A DNA stretch of 27,483 bases. It comes from Fidelibacterota bacterium. Its GTDB lineage: Bacteria > Marinisomatota > SORT01. A program made the translations under genes and the position numbers. The stretch's first letter is position 1. Each line of letters starts with the position of its first letter. The notes under the pieces are model-generated. The model had not been told where the DNA came from. It saw only the letters and a list, made by a program, of their open reading frames with translations, and did not search any database. Location: contig JADFMS010000013.1 of the NCBI GenBank assembly GCA_022563775.1, positions 1 through 27,483 of the forward strand, in the 5' to 3' direction. Below are positions 20,596 through 27,483 of the stretch, in pieces.

Positions 20596-22320
20596 ATGTC
20601 CCCTGATAAAGCAAACAGAAGATATCTCGAAGAGAGAGAGCAAGACCTAAAGGATCTGTTTGAAGTCAGCAGCAGACTTAGCTCTCTAACGAACTACGAG
20701 TCGATAATCGAGCAGGTACTACTTTCACTGATGGGACGCTTGATGATCCAGAAGTCCGCCTTCATGCTTATAGCGGGTGAGGATAAGCTACAGATGATTA
20801 AATCTAAGGGTTTGAACAGCTCTTCAGAGGGAAAGACAGTGAAATACACCGATCTGCCTGAAAGTTTCTCTCCCGTCTATGACTTAGATGACTCGAATCC
20901 CTTAAGAATATTTCTCACCGAACAAAATCTTGAAGTAGTGTTTCCGCTTATGCGAAAGGGCAGCATTATGGGTATATTGGCATTCGGAAAGCGACTTCTC
21001 GGGAAGAAGTATGAAAATGAAGAGATAAATTACGTCTCTTCGCTACTTTCCCTTGCGGCATCATCAATTGAGAACGCACTTATTGTATCCGATGTAAAAA
21101 GCGCCAACAGAAGTTTGGACAGGAAAAATCAAGAGCTTCAAACTCTATTTGAACTTGGTAAGGAACTGAATTCAACGCTTGACTTGGATGAGATAGTCAA
21201 ACAGTTTGGCTATGCACTGATGGGACAATTGATGATCACCAAGTTTCTGTTATATCTGAAATCAGAAGGCTCTTTCGAATTATTTTATGGCAAAGGATAT
21301 ACACAGGAGAGTATTGACATATTATCTCCGTATGTAGATCAAATAACCGGGTTAAGCGAACCACTGCTTGTGAGAAACAAGAAGGATGAGTTGCATAAGG
21401 CTCTCCGTAAAGCTAATATCGCAGCTCTGATACCTTTGTCTATACAGGGCGAAAACCAGGGAACTCTTTGCATCGAAGAGAGGAAGGGAAACGAACCTTT
21501 CTCGCCTGAAGATCTTCAATTTCTGCATACAATGGGCGGACAAGCGATAATTTCGATTGAAAACGCTCGATTATTCAAGGAATCGCTTGAGCGTCAGCGG
21601 CTTCAGGAAGAATTGAACATTGCGAGAGAAATTCAGCAAGGACTTCTTGCTTCAGATTTTGATATCGGTCCGGAATGGAAGGTGTATGGCAAAAATGTAG
21701 CGAGTTTAGAGGTTGGCGGAGATTACTTTGATGTGATTAAACTTGAAGATGGCAGGGTAGCGTTGGTGATAGCAGATGTATCCGGAAAGGGTGCCGGAGC
21801 TTCTCTTCTGATGTCAAATGTGCAGGCGAGTCTTAGGGCATTGATAAACATCGAATCAGATATTGGATTACTCGTGAGACGGATAAACGAAATATTATAT
21901 GAAAATACGACTGCGGATAAATTCATTACGTTCTTTGTGGCAGTTCTCGACCCAAAATCAAGAAAATTAACTTATTGCAACGCAGGTCACAATCCACCCT
22001 TGCATTTCAGCGAATCGGGGGAAGTTACTCCGCTTGAAGAAGGTGGTCTCATTATAGGTATGATGCCGGGGGTTAACTATGAGACCGAAACCATCGATAT
22101 TGTTAAAGGCGATAAAATCGTAATGTATACAGACGGTATTACCGAAGCCGAAAACAAAGAGGAGGATGAGTACGGTGAAAAGAGACTGATAGACCACATC
22201 AAACGTAATCTTCATCTATCTCCGAAGGAACTTTTAGACTCTATTGTCAATGATGTTGATAGTCATGCCGTCGATATTTCTTCACAAGATGACGTAACTC
22301 TTCTTATCCTTTCTACCTAA
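20596..22320 (+). CDS. Soluble GAF-GAF-PP2C (RsbU-type) serine phosphatase
   Basis: This is 574 residues. Two GAF-like sensor domains (about 20-165 and 175-335) are each introduced by a helical segment (DLKDLFEVSSRLSSL and ELQTLFELGKELNSTL). The RsbU linker (LNIAREIQQGLLASDF) and the PP2C domain follow, with intact GGDYFD, ADVSGKG, TDGITEAEN and DDVTLLIL motifs. No membrane segment is present, unlike the first phosphatase. The start is set at ATG 20596: the longer frame from 20494 runs through repeat sequence and the promoter. No Shine-Dalgarno sequence is present. It probably acts on the same STAS protein as the first phosphatase, giving a second input to one switch, which is inference from proximity. 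Confidence 0.85.
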   Translation: MSPDKANRRYLEEREQDLKDLFEVSSRLSSLTNYESIIEQVLLSLMGRLMIQKSAFMLIAGEDKLQMIKSKGLNSSSEGKTVKYTDLPESFSPVYDLDDSNPLRIFLTEQNLEVVFPLMRKGSIMGILAFGKRLLGKKYENEEINYVSSLLSLAASSIENALIVSDVKSANRSLDRKNQELQTLFELGKELNSTLDLDEIVKQFGYALMGQLMITKFLLYLKSEGSFELFYGKGYTQESIDILSPYVDQITGLSEPLLVRNKKDELHKALRKANIAALIPLSIQGENQGTLCIEERKGNEPFSPEDLQFLHTMGGQAIISIENARLFKESLERQRLQEELNIAREIQQGLLASDFDIGPEWKVYGKNVASLEVGGDYFDVIKLEDGRVALVIADVSGKGAGASLLMSNVQASLRALINIESDIGLLVRRINEILYENTTADKFITFFVAVLDPKSRKLTYCNAGHNPPLHFSESGEVTPLEEGGLIIGMMPGVNYETETIDIVKGDKIVMYTDGITEAENKEEDEYGEKRLIDHIKRNLHLSPKELLDSIVNDVDSHAVDISSQDDVTLLILST

Positions 22321-22425
22321 CATCGTTTTCACCAATTTCTTTCGGGAACAAATCGTTCGCGTATTTGTATAAAATGATGAATGATAAATGCCCTAAACAT
22401 GAAGATACCACGAATTAAAAAGGTC

Positions 22426-22454
22426 TTGACAATCTTTTTATGTCATATTATCTT
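22426..22454 (+). promoter_or_regulatory. Candidate sigma70-type promoter of the PorV-like operon
   Basis: A consensus -35 TTGACA (22426-22431) is followed after 17 bases by TATCTT (22449-22454). The alternative TATTAT (22446-22451) is only 14 bases away. The predicted leader before ATG 22595 is about 130 bases. Nothing else is recognised in this 274-base gap. Confidence 0.5.
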
Positions 22455-22594
22455 TGCACACAATTAATTAAAAATATGAGGGCTTTATAAGAAGATCGTT
22501 ACAGTTTAATTTGGAAAATATGACCCGAAGTACGCGTCAGCAAAATTGTAATTAACAGCTGACATGAGCGATACGGAAATAATAGGAGATATTG

Positions 22595-23713
22595 ATGTTT
22601 AAAACTGTGATTGTAGCCCTTTCGATAGCTGCATTTACCTTCAGTACTACCACGCTTTTTTCTCAGAGTGAAGCAAGCGCTCCATTCCTGCTGATAGCTC
22701 CGGGCGCGCGCGCCAGCGGTATGGGAGAAGCAAACGTTGCTATAGCGGACGATGCTGTCGGCGGATATTATAATCCGGCAGGAATTGCATGGACCGAAGG
22801 TAGAAAAATTTCTTTGATGCGGGCAAAATGGCTGCCCAATCTCGTTGATGATATTAGTTATAATTTTCTCGGATATAGTCAGCATGTTGAAGGGCTTGGA
22901 TCTATCGGAGGTCACATTATATACTTAGACCTTGGAGAGCAAATACATACAGGCACATCGGGACCCGAAGCGCTTGGTACCTTTCAATCGTTTATGCTCG
23001 CAATTGTCGGTACCTATGCCGCTGATTTTAGTGAAAACTCAACTGTAGGAATAAATGTTAAGTTAGTTCATCAGGACCTTGCGCCGTTCAGCGCCGGAAG
23101 ACAACCGGGAAAGGGAAGAGCAACTTCATTTGCTTTTGATGTCGGTATGCTCACGCGGGACAAATTTATCTCCGGCCTCGATTTAGGTATCGCGATCGCC
23201 AATATCGGTCCGAACGTGCAGTTTATTGATGCCAATCAAGCTGACCCGATGCCGATGAATTTAAAAGTAGGTTTAAATTACCTGTTGTTTGACGGTGAAT
23301 TCAACTCATTGAGTATTGCATATGACATGAATAAACTTCTTGTTGCATCCTATCCAAATCGTGATCTGAACGAGGACGGATTTATTGAGCCGGGAACCGC
23401 TGAGGAGGCTCATAAAGACCCGTTTTACAAAGCTATATTTACTTCGTGGACGGATGATTCACCAAATTTAGAATGGCAAAAGATTATTCATAATGTCGGT
23501 TTTGAGTATTGGTATGCGGGTTTGGTCGCTCTCAGGGGCGGATTTTTCAGGGATTATTTCTTACGCGATGAAGATAACAGTATAGCATTGATGAAAACTC
23601 TCGGTATAGGTATAAGGTATAACACGTTAGGTTTTGATTTCGGTTATGTGGATGGTCCTGAAGGTCATCCATTGACCAACACAATGCGATTCAGCATTGA
23701 TATGAATTTTTAA
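22595..23713 (+). CDS. PorV/PorQ-like outer-membrane beta-barrel protein
   Basis: This is 372 residues with a signal peptide (hydrophobic to about residue 20, likely cleaved near LFS-Q). The mature N-terminus carries the PorV-family signature APGARASGMGEANVAIADDAVGGYYNPAGIAW. Alternating beta strands follow and the protein ends in an aromatic residue (...FSIDMNF), typical of outer-membrane barrels. PorV family proteins carry or accept cargo of the type IX secretion system. AGGAG (22584-22588) lies 6 bases before ATG 22595. The next gene encodes a T9SS-sorted protein, so the pair may be dedicated partners; other FadL-like porin roles remain possible. Confidence 0.8.
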   Translation: MFKTVIVALSIAAFTFSTTTLFSQSEASAPFLLIAPGARASGMGEANVAIADDAVGGYYNPAGIAWTEGRKISLMRAKWLPNLVDDISYNFLGYSQHVEGLGSIGGHIIYLDLGEQIHTGTSGPEALGTFQSFMLAIVGTYAADFSENSTVGINVKLVHQDLAPFSAGRQPGKGRATSFAFDVGMLTRDKFISGLDLGIAIANIGPNVQFIDANQADPMPMNLKVGLNYLLFDGEFNSLSIAYDMNKLLVASYPNRDLNEDGFIEPGTAEEAHKDPFYKAIFTSWTDDSPNLEWQKIIHNVGFEYWYAGLVALRGGFFRDYFLRDEDNSIALMKTLGIGIRYNTLGFDFGYVDGPEGHPLTNTMRFSIDMNF

Positions 23714-23748
23714 CATTATCGATCAGTAGTTTCACGGGTGAAAAGTTA

Positions 23749-23769
23749 ATGCATTATCTCACTCAGTGA
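23749..23769 (+). CDS. Possible six-codon leader peptide before the M6-like gene
   Basis: ATG 23749 opens MHYLTQ and stops at TGA 23767-23769, which overlaps the next gene's ATG (TGATG). GGGTGA lies 7 bases before it, within a small hairpin TTTCAC-GG-GTGAAA (23730-23743). The downstream gene has no ribosome binding site of its own, so reinitiation from this leader is conceivable. It is too short to prove. Confidence 0.25.
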   Translation: MHYLTQ

Positions 23770-26700
23770 TGTTGAAACTCCTCCAAATAAATCTTCAGAA
23801 GTTTACACTTTTACTCCTTCTATGTTTTTGCTTCTCAATAGAGTCTTATGCGCAGGATCTACTCAATATCAAACTTCCGAAAGCTTCCCTCACTCCGAAA
23901 CTCGGCTCATTCAGAAGCGCTGTTCCCGATTCATTTAAACTATTAGCCATACGTGTTGAATTTAAAAAGGATGTGGATGACGGATCAACAGGAAACGGAT
24001 TATTTGATCTATCCTTTCTACCGACAGGCAGCAAAATTCAGTTTGATCCGCCGCCACATAACAGTATTTACTTTAGGGCGCATCTGAAAGCGCTTTCAAA
24101 CTATTACAAGAAAGTTTCCAATGGAAAAGTGATAATAGACTTAGAAGGCTCTGCAGTGTTTCCGTCAAGTCGAAACGGAGCGTATCAGCTTTCGGACTCG
24201 ATGAGTTTTTACAGTCCAAACTTAGATGATGAGATAAACGACCAACGACTTGCTCAGCTTTTTTATCAATCCATAATAGCAGCTTCCGCAGATATTGCTG
24301 ATTTTAGTGCGTTTGACGCGGTTACCATATTTCATGCCGGAGTAGGAAAGGATTTTGTCTTCCAGCTCGATCTCACTCCCTTCGATATTCCCTCGGCATA
24401 TCTCGATTCTGATTTCTTAATAAAACATTTATCGGCAGCTGAGTATTCTGAATTGCAATCGTTCGGTGTAGAGAGAGGAATTATCCTTCCGGAAACCCAA
24501 AGCCAGGAAGGGTTTGACATAGCCCTCAACGGAACTTTTGCGCTACTCTTCGGAAGTTTTCTTGAGATCCCTTCACTTTGGGATACGGACAGCGGTAACC
24601 CCGGTATTGGCAAGTGGGGATTGATGGATCAGGGGTCGAATAATATGAGCGGTTCCGTCCCCGCGTATCCGAGCGCCTACATACGATTTTTAATGGGTTG
24701 GGACAACGCCAGGAGTATCAGTTCAGGAAAAAATCTGCCCGTTTCAATCGCAGGGAGTGACAGCGGAACGCATATCTACTCTATTTTAATAAATTCCAAA
24801 GAGATTTTTTTAGTAGAAAACAGAAGCAGAAAGACTGTTTCGATAGCAGGATTTGATTCGTTAATAGTCGGAAGAGATACGGCTTTCGTTAAATATGACA
24901 GCGAAAAAAGCGGAGTAATAGTTAACGTATCGAATTACGATGCAGGTCTTCCCGGTTCAGGGCTGTTAATTTGGCATATTGATAACGAAGTAATTGCAGC
25001 AAATCGCACAAGTAACACAATTAACAACGATATTGATAACAGAGGAGTCGCTTTAGTAGAGGGGGACGGCTCACAGGATATTGGGCATGAATTCGGTTTC
25101 TTACAGCCGGGCGGTGGTTCGGAAGTCGGAAGTCCATGGGACCCGTTTTATGCTAAAAATCCCGCTTGGTATTTCCAGAATCCGAATTTCATTCCTGAAA
25201 ACCTCGATTCTGCCGTGGCATTCACGAACGAAACAAATCCTAACAACCGGAGTAACTTAGGCGGTTATACAGGTCTGAATTTCACCAACATTTCGAAAGC
25301 AGGTGAAGTGATGACCTTCGACCTCAGTTCTGACTTGTTGGTGGACGGATTTCCGTTTCCCTTGGAGGATTCAAATTTAGGCAGCACCAATTCCCCTGCA
25401 GTTGCAGACTTCGATGGTGACGGCGTAAAGGAAATCTTCATGACCTTACCTAACGGTGCGATACAAATTACGACTATGAGAAACGGCTCATTCGAACCTT
25501 ATAATTCACACCGCAAAGTGTTTACAAATTTGGCAGATAGTGTTGAAGGAAGCATTCTGGTCACCGACCTTGGAGGAAATGACTCCCTTGAGATTATCGT
25601 AGCGGGGATAAATGGTGTAGTTCGAATGTTTGAACATGAGATCAACACTATGGCAATTCCATTAGCGACCCCGGTGTGGAGTGTCGACATTGGTAGCGAA
25701 ATAAGAGCGACTCCTTTGGTAGCGGAGGGCATTATATGGGTTGGAGGAGTTGATGGCAGTCTCAGCCGGATTAACTATGGAGGTGATATAATAACCGGTT
25801 TCGGAAACGGCACAATTCGCAGTATGGCTTTCTCAAACAGCACCCATCTGCTGACTTCGGATGAGCATGTGGTAACAGGTAGCATTTATGGGCGAAGTGG
25901 ATGGGCGATAACCGTTTCAGTGGACGGAATAGTACAGATTGAAAGAACTGGGATAGAAGCAGACGATAATCTAAACCCGAACAATATTATACAATACAGA
26001 TACGATATAGGAGATTCTATACTATCTTCACCAGCTCTTGCTGATATTGATGCGGACGGTGAATTGGAACTGATTATCACGGGAAACAATAAACTTTGGG
26101 CTTTTAACGGTAATCTTACTCTTGTAGCTGATTTTCCTCTGACAATCGATGGTCAGAATCCTGTTGGTAATATATTATCATCTCCGGTAGTTGGAGATGT
26201 TGACGGTGATGGACTGCCTGATATAGTTTTCGGTGCTTCAAACGGATTGGTATATGGCTATCATGGCGACGGTTCGCTTGTCGACGGCTTTCCTCTTTCG
26301 ACAGGGGGGAGCGTTAATTCAACTCCTGTGATAGACGATGTTATACCTGGTGGACCGATTGAGATTGTTGTAGCAAGTGAGGACGGATTCCTCTATATGT
26401 GGTCGATGTTAGAGGATGCCGAGCCTGATCCGGTACTTCCCTGGCCGACATTTGCGGGTAATAACGAACGGACGAACTACGCGCCTCCTTCAACATTCGC
26501 TTCTCCTGCAGCAAACGATGAACTGTTGGAGTCGAAAAAGGTCTTTGCTTATCCGAATCCTGCGAAGGGGAATGAAACAAGGATTCGATATTTCGTGAGT
26601 GATGTAAGCAGTGTAGAAATAATGATATTCGATATGGCGGGCGAATATGTCGGAACTCTTGAAGATAAAATAATCGTTCAAAATGAATACAACGAAATAG

Positions 26701-26810
26701 TTTGGGATGTGAGCGGAGTTTCGAGCGGTGTTTATTTAGCTAGAGTCACTGCAAAAGGTGTGAATGGAAAGAGTTCCTCAACCATCATCAAGATAGCGGT
26801 TGTTAAATGA
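23769..26810 (+). CDS. T9SS-exported M6-like protein lacking the zinc motif, with FG-GAP repeats and sorting domain
   Basis: This is about 1013 residues. A signal peptide (about 1-29, ending SYAQ) is followed by an M6 metalloprotease-like region. It is recognisable from IPSLWDTDSGNPGIGKWGLM, the later ...YIRFLMGW, and GLLIWHIDNEV...VALVEGDGS. The place where M6 enzymes have HExxH reads L-L-F-G-S (about residues 259-263, bases 24543-24557), so a normal zinc site is absent. FG-GAP/VCBS-type repeats with DxDxDG loops follow (VADFDGDGVKE, LADIDADGELE, VGDVDGDGLPD), probably a calcium-binding propeller. The C-terminal about 85 residues form a T9SS type A sorting domain (YPNPAKG ... VWDVSGVSSGVYLARV). 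It follows the PorV-like gene and probably sits on the cell surface as a binding protein or scaffold. Confidence 0.8.
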   Translation: MLKLLQINLQKFTLLLLLCFCFSIESYAQDLLNIKLPKASLTPKLGSFRSAVPDSFKLLAIRVEFKKDVDDGSTGNGLFDLSFLPTGSKIQFDPPPHNSIYFRAHLKALSNYYKKVSNGKVIIDLEGSAVFPSSRNGAYQLSDSMSFYSPNLDDEINDQRLAQLFYQSIIAASADIADFSAFDAVTIFHAGVGKDFVFQLDLTPFDIPSAYLDSDFLIKHLSAAEYSELQSFGVERGIILPETQSQEGFDIALNGTFALLFGSFLEIPSLWDTDSGNPGIGKWGLMDQGSNNMSGSVPAYPSAYIRFLMGWDNARSISSGKNLPVSIAGSDSGTHIYSILINSKEIFLVENRSRKTVSIAGFDSLIVGRDTAFVKYDSEKSGVIVNVSNYDAGLPGSGLLIWHIDNEVIAANRTSNTINNDIDNRGVALVEGDGSQDIGHEFGFLQPGGGSEVGSPWDPFYAKNPAWYFQNPNFIPENLDSAVAFTNETNPNNRSNLGGYTGLNFTNISKAGEVMTFDLSSDLLVDGFPFPLEDSNLGSTNSPAVADFDGDGVKEIFMTLPNGAIQITTMRNGSFEPYNSHRKVFTNLADSVEGSILVTDLGGNDSLEIIVAGINGVVRMFEHEINTMAIPLATPVWSVDIGSEIRATPLVAEGIIWVGGVDGSLSRINYGGDIITGFGNGTIRSMAFSNSTHLLTSDEHVVTGSIYGRSGWAITVSVDGIVQIERTGIEADDNLNPNNIIQYRYDIGDSILSSPALADIDADGELELIITGNNKLWAFNGNLTLVADFPLTIDGQNPVGNILSSPVVGDVDGDGLPDIVFGASNGLVYGYHGDGSLVDGFPLSTGGSVNSTPVIDDVIPGGPIEIVVASEDGFLYMWSMLEDAEPDPVLPWPTFAGNNERTNYAPPSTFASPAANDELLESKKVFAYPNPAKGNETRIRYFVSDVSSVEIMIFDMAGEYVGTLEDKIIVQNEYNEIVWDVSGVSSGVYLARVTAKGVNGKSSSTIIKIAVVK

Positions 26811-26829
26811 CTAAAATTATAAAGCAGCT

Positions 26830-26865
26830 CCCGCCGATGGCGGGACTAATCCCGCTGAAAGCGGG
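26830..26865. repeat. Two tandem GC-rich hairpins after the M6-like gene
   Basis: CCCGCC-GAT-GGCGGG (26830-26844) and CCCGCT-GAA-AGCGGG (26851-26865) are both perfect 6-bp stems with three-base loops. No T-tract follows, so a classical terminator is not shown, but they may protect or end the transcript. Confidence 0.6.
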
Positions 26866-26866
26866 G

Positions 26867-26967
26867 CACACCCTTAATCCCCTCATTAAAAAGGAGGGGA
26901 AAATAAATTCCCCTCTGTTAAGAAGGGTGGATACGAGTCACGTAGTGCCGAGAAGACGAGGTGTGTC
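26867..26967 (+). repeat. Family-1 palindromic repeat (full form)
   Basis: CACACC (26867-26872) pairs with GGTGTG (26960-26965). Inside are CCCCTC/GAGGGG, CCCCTCT with an imperfect partner (AGAAGGG), and a weakened variable stem around GTCAC-GTA-GTGCC. The layout matches 8469-8560. Confidence 0.7.
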
Positions 26968-26976
26968 AGGACTATT

Positions 26977-27078
26977 GTCATTGCGAATCCTGATTTATCA
27001 GGATGAAGCAATCTCGGATTTGATTCATGAACAAGTACGGGATTGCCACGTCGTGACTAAGTCACTCCTCGCAATGAC
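26977..27078. repeat. Inverted pair of family-2 repeats with 10-bp terminal inverted repeats
   Basis: The element begins GTCATTGCGA (26977-26986) and ends with its exact reverse complement (27069-27078). The left copy holds the stem ATCCTGA-TTTA-TCAGGAT followed by GCAATCTCG. The right copy, inverted, holds GTGAC-TAA-GTCAC (27053-27065) with GATTGCCACG. It resembles a small MITE-like unit without coding capacity. Confidence 0.7.
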
Positions 27079-27106
27079 GCTGTTTAAAAGCTATGTGCGA
27101 GTCAGG

Positions 27107-27167
27107 ATTCAGACTGACCGCAATAAGAACAAACATTACGTGCGAGTTAGGGCTTGCCCTGACCGCA
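27107..27167. repeat. Two family-3 hairpin repeats in tandem
   Basis: Both copies begin GTGCGAGT and end TGACCGCAA(T/A)AA. The interiors are GTCAG...CTGAC and GTTAGGGC-TT-GCCCTGAC, so the core sequence changes while pairing is retained. Confidence 0.5.
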
Positions 27168-27187
27168 AAAACGGAATGAACAATTAA

Positions 27188-27483
27188 ATGACCATTACCC
27201 GAAATCTCTTTATTTATTCCTTCATTCAGCTGTCAGTGCTTAGTTCTCTATATGCTCAACCGAGATACAACCATCCTGAATTGGAGTGGAAGACGATAGA
27301 AACGGAACATTTCAGTGTTACCTATCACAAAGGACTTGAAAATTCCGCGAAGAGGATAGCAAAGATAGCCGAAGAAATCTATGCGCCGATTACATCATTA
27401 TATGAACATGAGCCCGAAAATCCCGTGAGATTTATCGTTCAGGACACAGATGATATCTCCAACGGCGCAGCGTATTTCTATGA
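27188..27483 (+). CDS. Exported peptidase-MA/TolB-like protein, N-terminal part (3' end outside window)
   Basis: ATG 27188 opens a frame that runs off the right edge, giving 98 residues. A signal peptide is clear (hydrophobic FIYSFIQLSVLSSL, likely cleaved after YAQ). The mature start, W-K-T-I-E-T-E-H-F-S-V-T-Y-H followed by AKRIAKIAEEIYAPITSLY and VRFIVQDTDDISNGAAYFY, matches the N-terminal module of envelope proteins that combine a peptidase-MA-like domain with TolB-type beta-propellers, common in FCB bacteria. The HExxH part would lie further on and is not visible. No ribosome binding site is obvious, and the gene starts directly after a repeat block. Confidence 0.65.
   Translation, partial: MTITRNLFIYSFIQLSVLSSLYAQPRYNHPELEWKTIETEHFSVTYHKGLENSAKRIAKIAEEIYAPITSLYEHEPENPVRFIVQDTDDISNGAAYFY

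Larger units (their letters stand above)
26811..27187. other. Dense repeat block between the M6-like gene and the MA-like gene
   Basis: This gap contains two GC-rich hairpins (26830-26865), a full family-1 repeat, two inverted family-2 repeats and two family-3 hairpins, with almost no unique sequence. A reading frame runs through it, but its codons follow the palindromes, so I do not call a gene. Confidence 0.7.

Noticed and set aside
25084..25098. HEFGF in the M6-like protein as a possible HExxH zinc site
   Set aside because: The second His is Phe, and the segment lies after the GLLIWHID region, not at the M6 active-site position.
26867..27167. Possible CRISPR array in the repeat block
   Set aside because: Repeats are of three different families, in both orientations, palindromic and without regular unique spacers; no cas genes are in view.
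26807..27187. 126-codon open frame between the M6-like gene and the last gene
   Set aside because: It runs wholly through palindromic repeats of three families; its residues (for example the repeated YVRVR) reflect the repeats and no ribosome binding site or family signature is present.

Overview
The window reads as a stretch of chromosome from a Gram-negative bacterium of the FCB (Fibrobacterota-Chlorobiota-Bacteroidota) superphylum, most likely a Marinimicrobia/Ignavibacteria-like lineage. This placement is an inference. It rests on a geranylgeranylglyceryl-phosphate synthase-type gene at the left edge, a PorV-like outer-membrane protein followed by a secreted protein with a type IX secretion (T9SS) C-terminal sorting domain, and a TolB/peptidase-MA-like exported protein at the right edge. 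Nearly all genes lie on the + strand in tightly packed, often overlapping operons. Non-ATG starts (TTG, GTG) are frequent.

Layout. (1) 1-2048: the end of the GGGP synthase gene, a small ABM-like gene with a strong ribosome binding site, and then an accessory stretch. That stretch holds a degenerate second copy of the synthase 3' end, a lone minus-strand gene with an RNx3H (HEPN-type) motif, and an inverted pair of palindromic repeats. (2) 2049-8308: a housekeeping run of xerD, M50 site-2 protease, small membrane protein, creatininase-family hydrolase, arginase/agmatinase-family ureohydrolase, mutL and miaA. (3) 8309-8756: a repeat-rich intergenic region ending in a good sigma70-type promoter. 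(4) 8757-10291: a two-gene ABC exporter. (5) 10319-17508: a type IV pilus/type II secretion assembly cluster (pseudo-receiver, prepilin peptidase, PilB ATPase, sigma54 activator with a pseudo-receiver, PilC) ending in a lipoprotein with two duplicated Fn3-like units and a probable beta-propeller. (6) 17537-22320: a partner-switching module of a membrane GAF-PP2C phosphatase, a STAS antagonist, an RsbW-type kinase, and a second soluble GAF-GAF-PP2C phosphatase with its own promoter. (7) 22426-26810: a promoter, a PorV-like protein and a large T9SS-exported M6-like protein whose zinc motif is gone. (8) 26811-27187: a dense block of repeats. (9) 27188-27483: the start of an exported MA/TolB-like protein.

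Three palindromic repeat families recur in the gaps. Their outer arms are conserved, but the central stem differs from copy to copy while staying self-complementary. With the two receiver domains that carry Ser in place of the phospho-Asp, and the catalytically dead M6 protein, these repeats are the most unusual content. I saw no CRISPR array, rRNA, tRNA or transposase gene.
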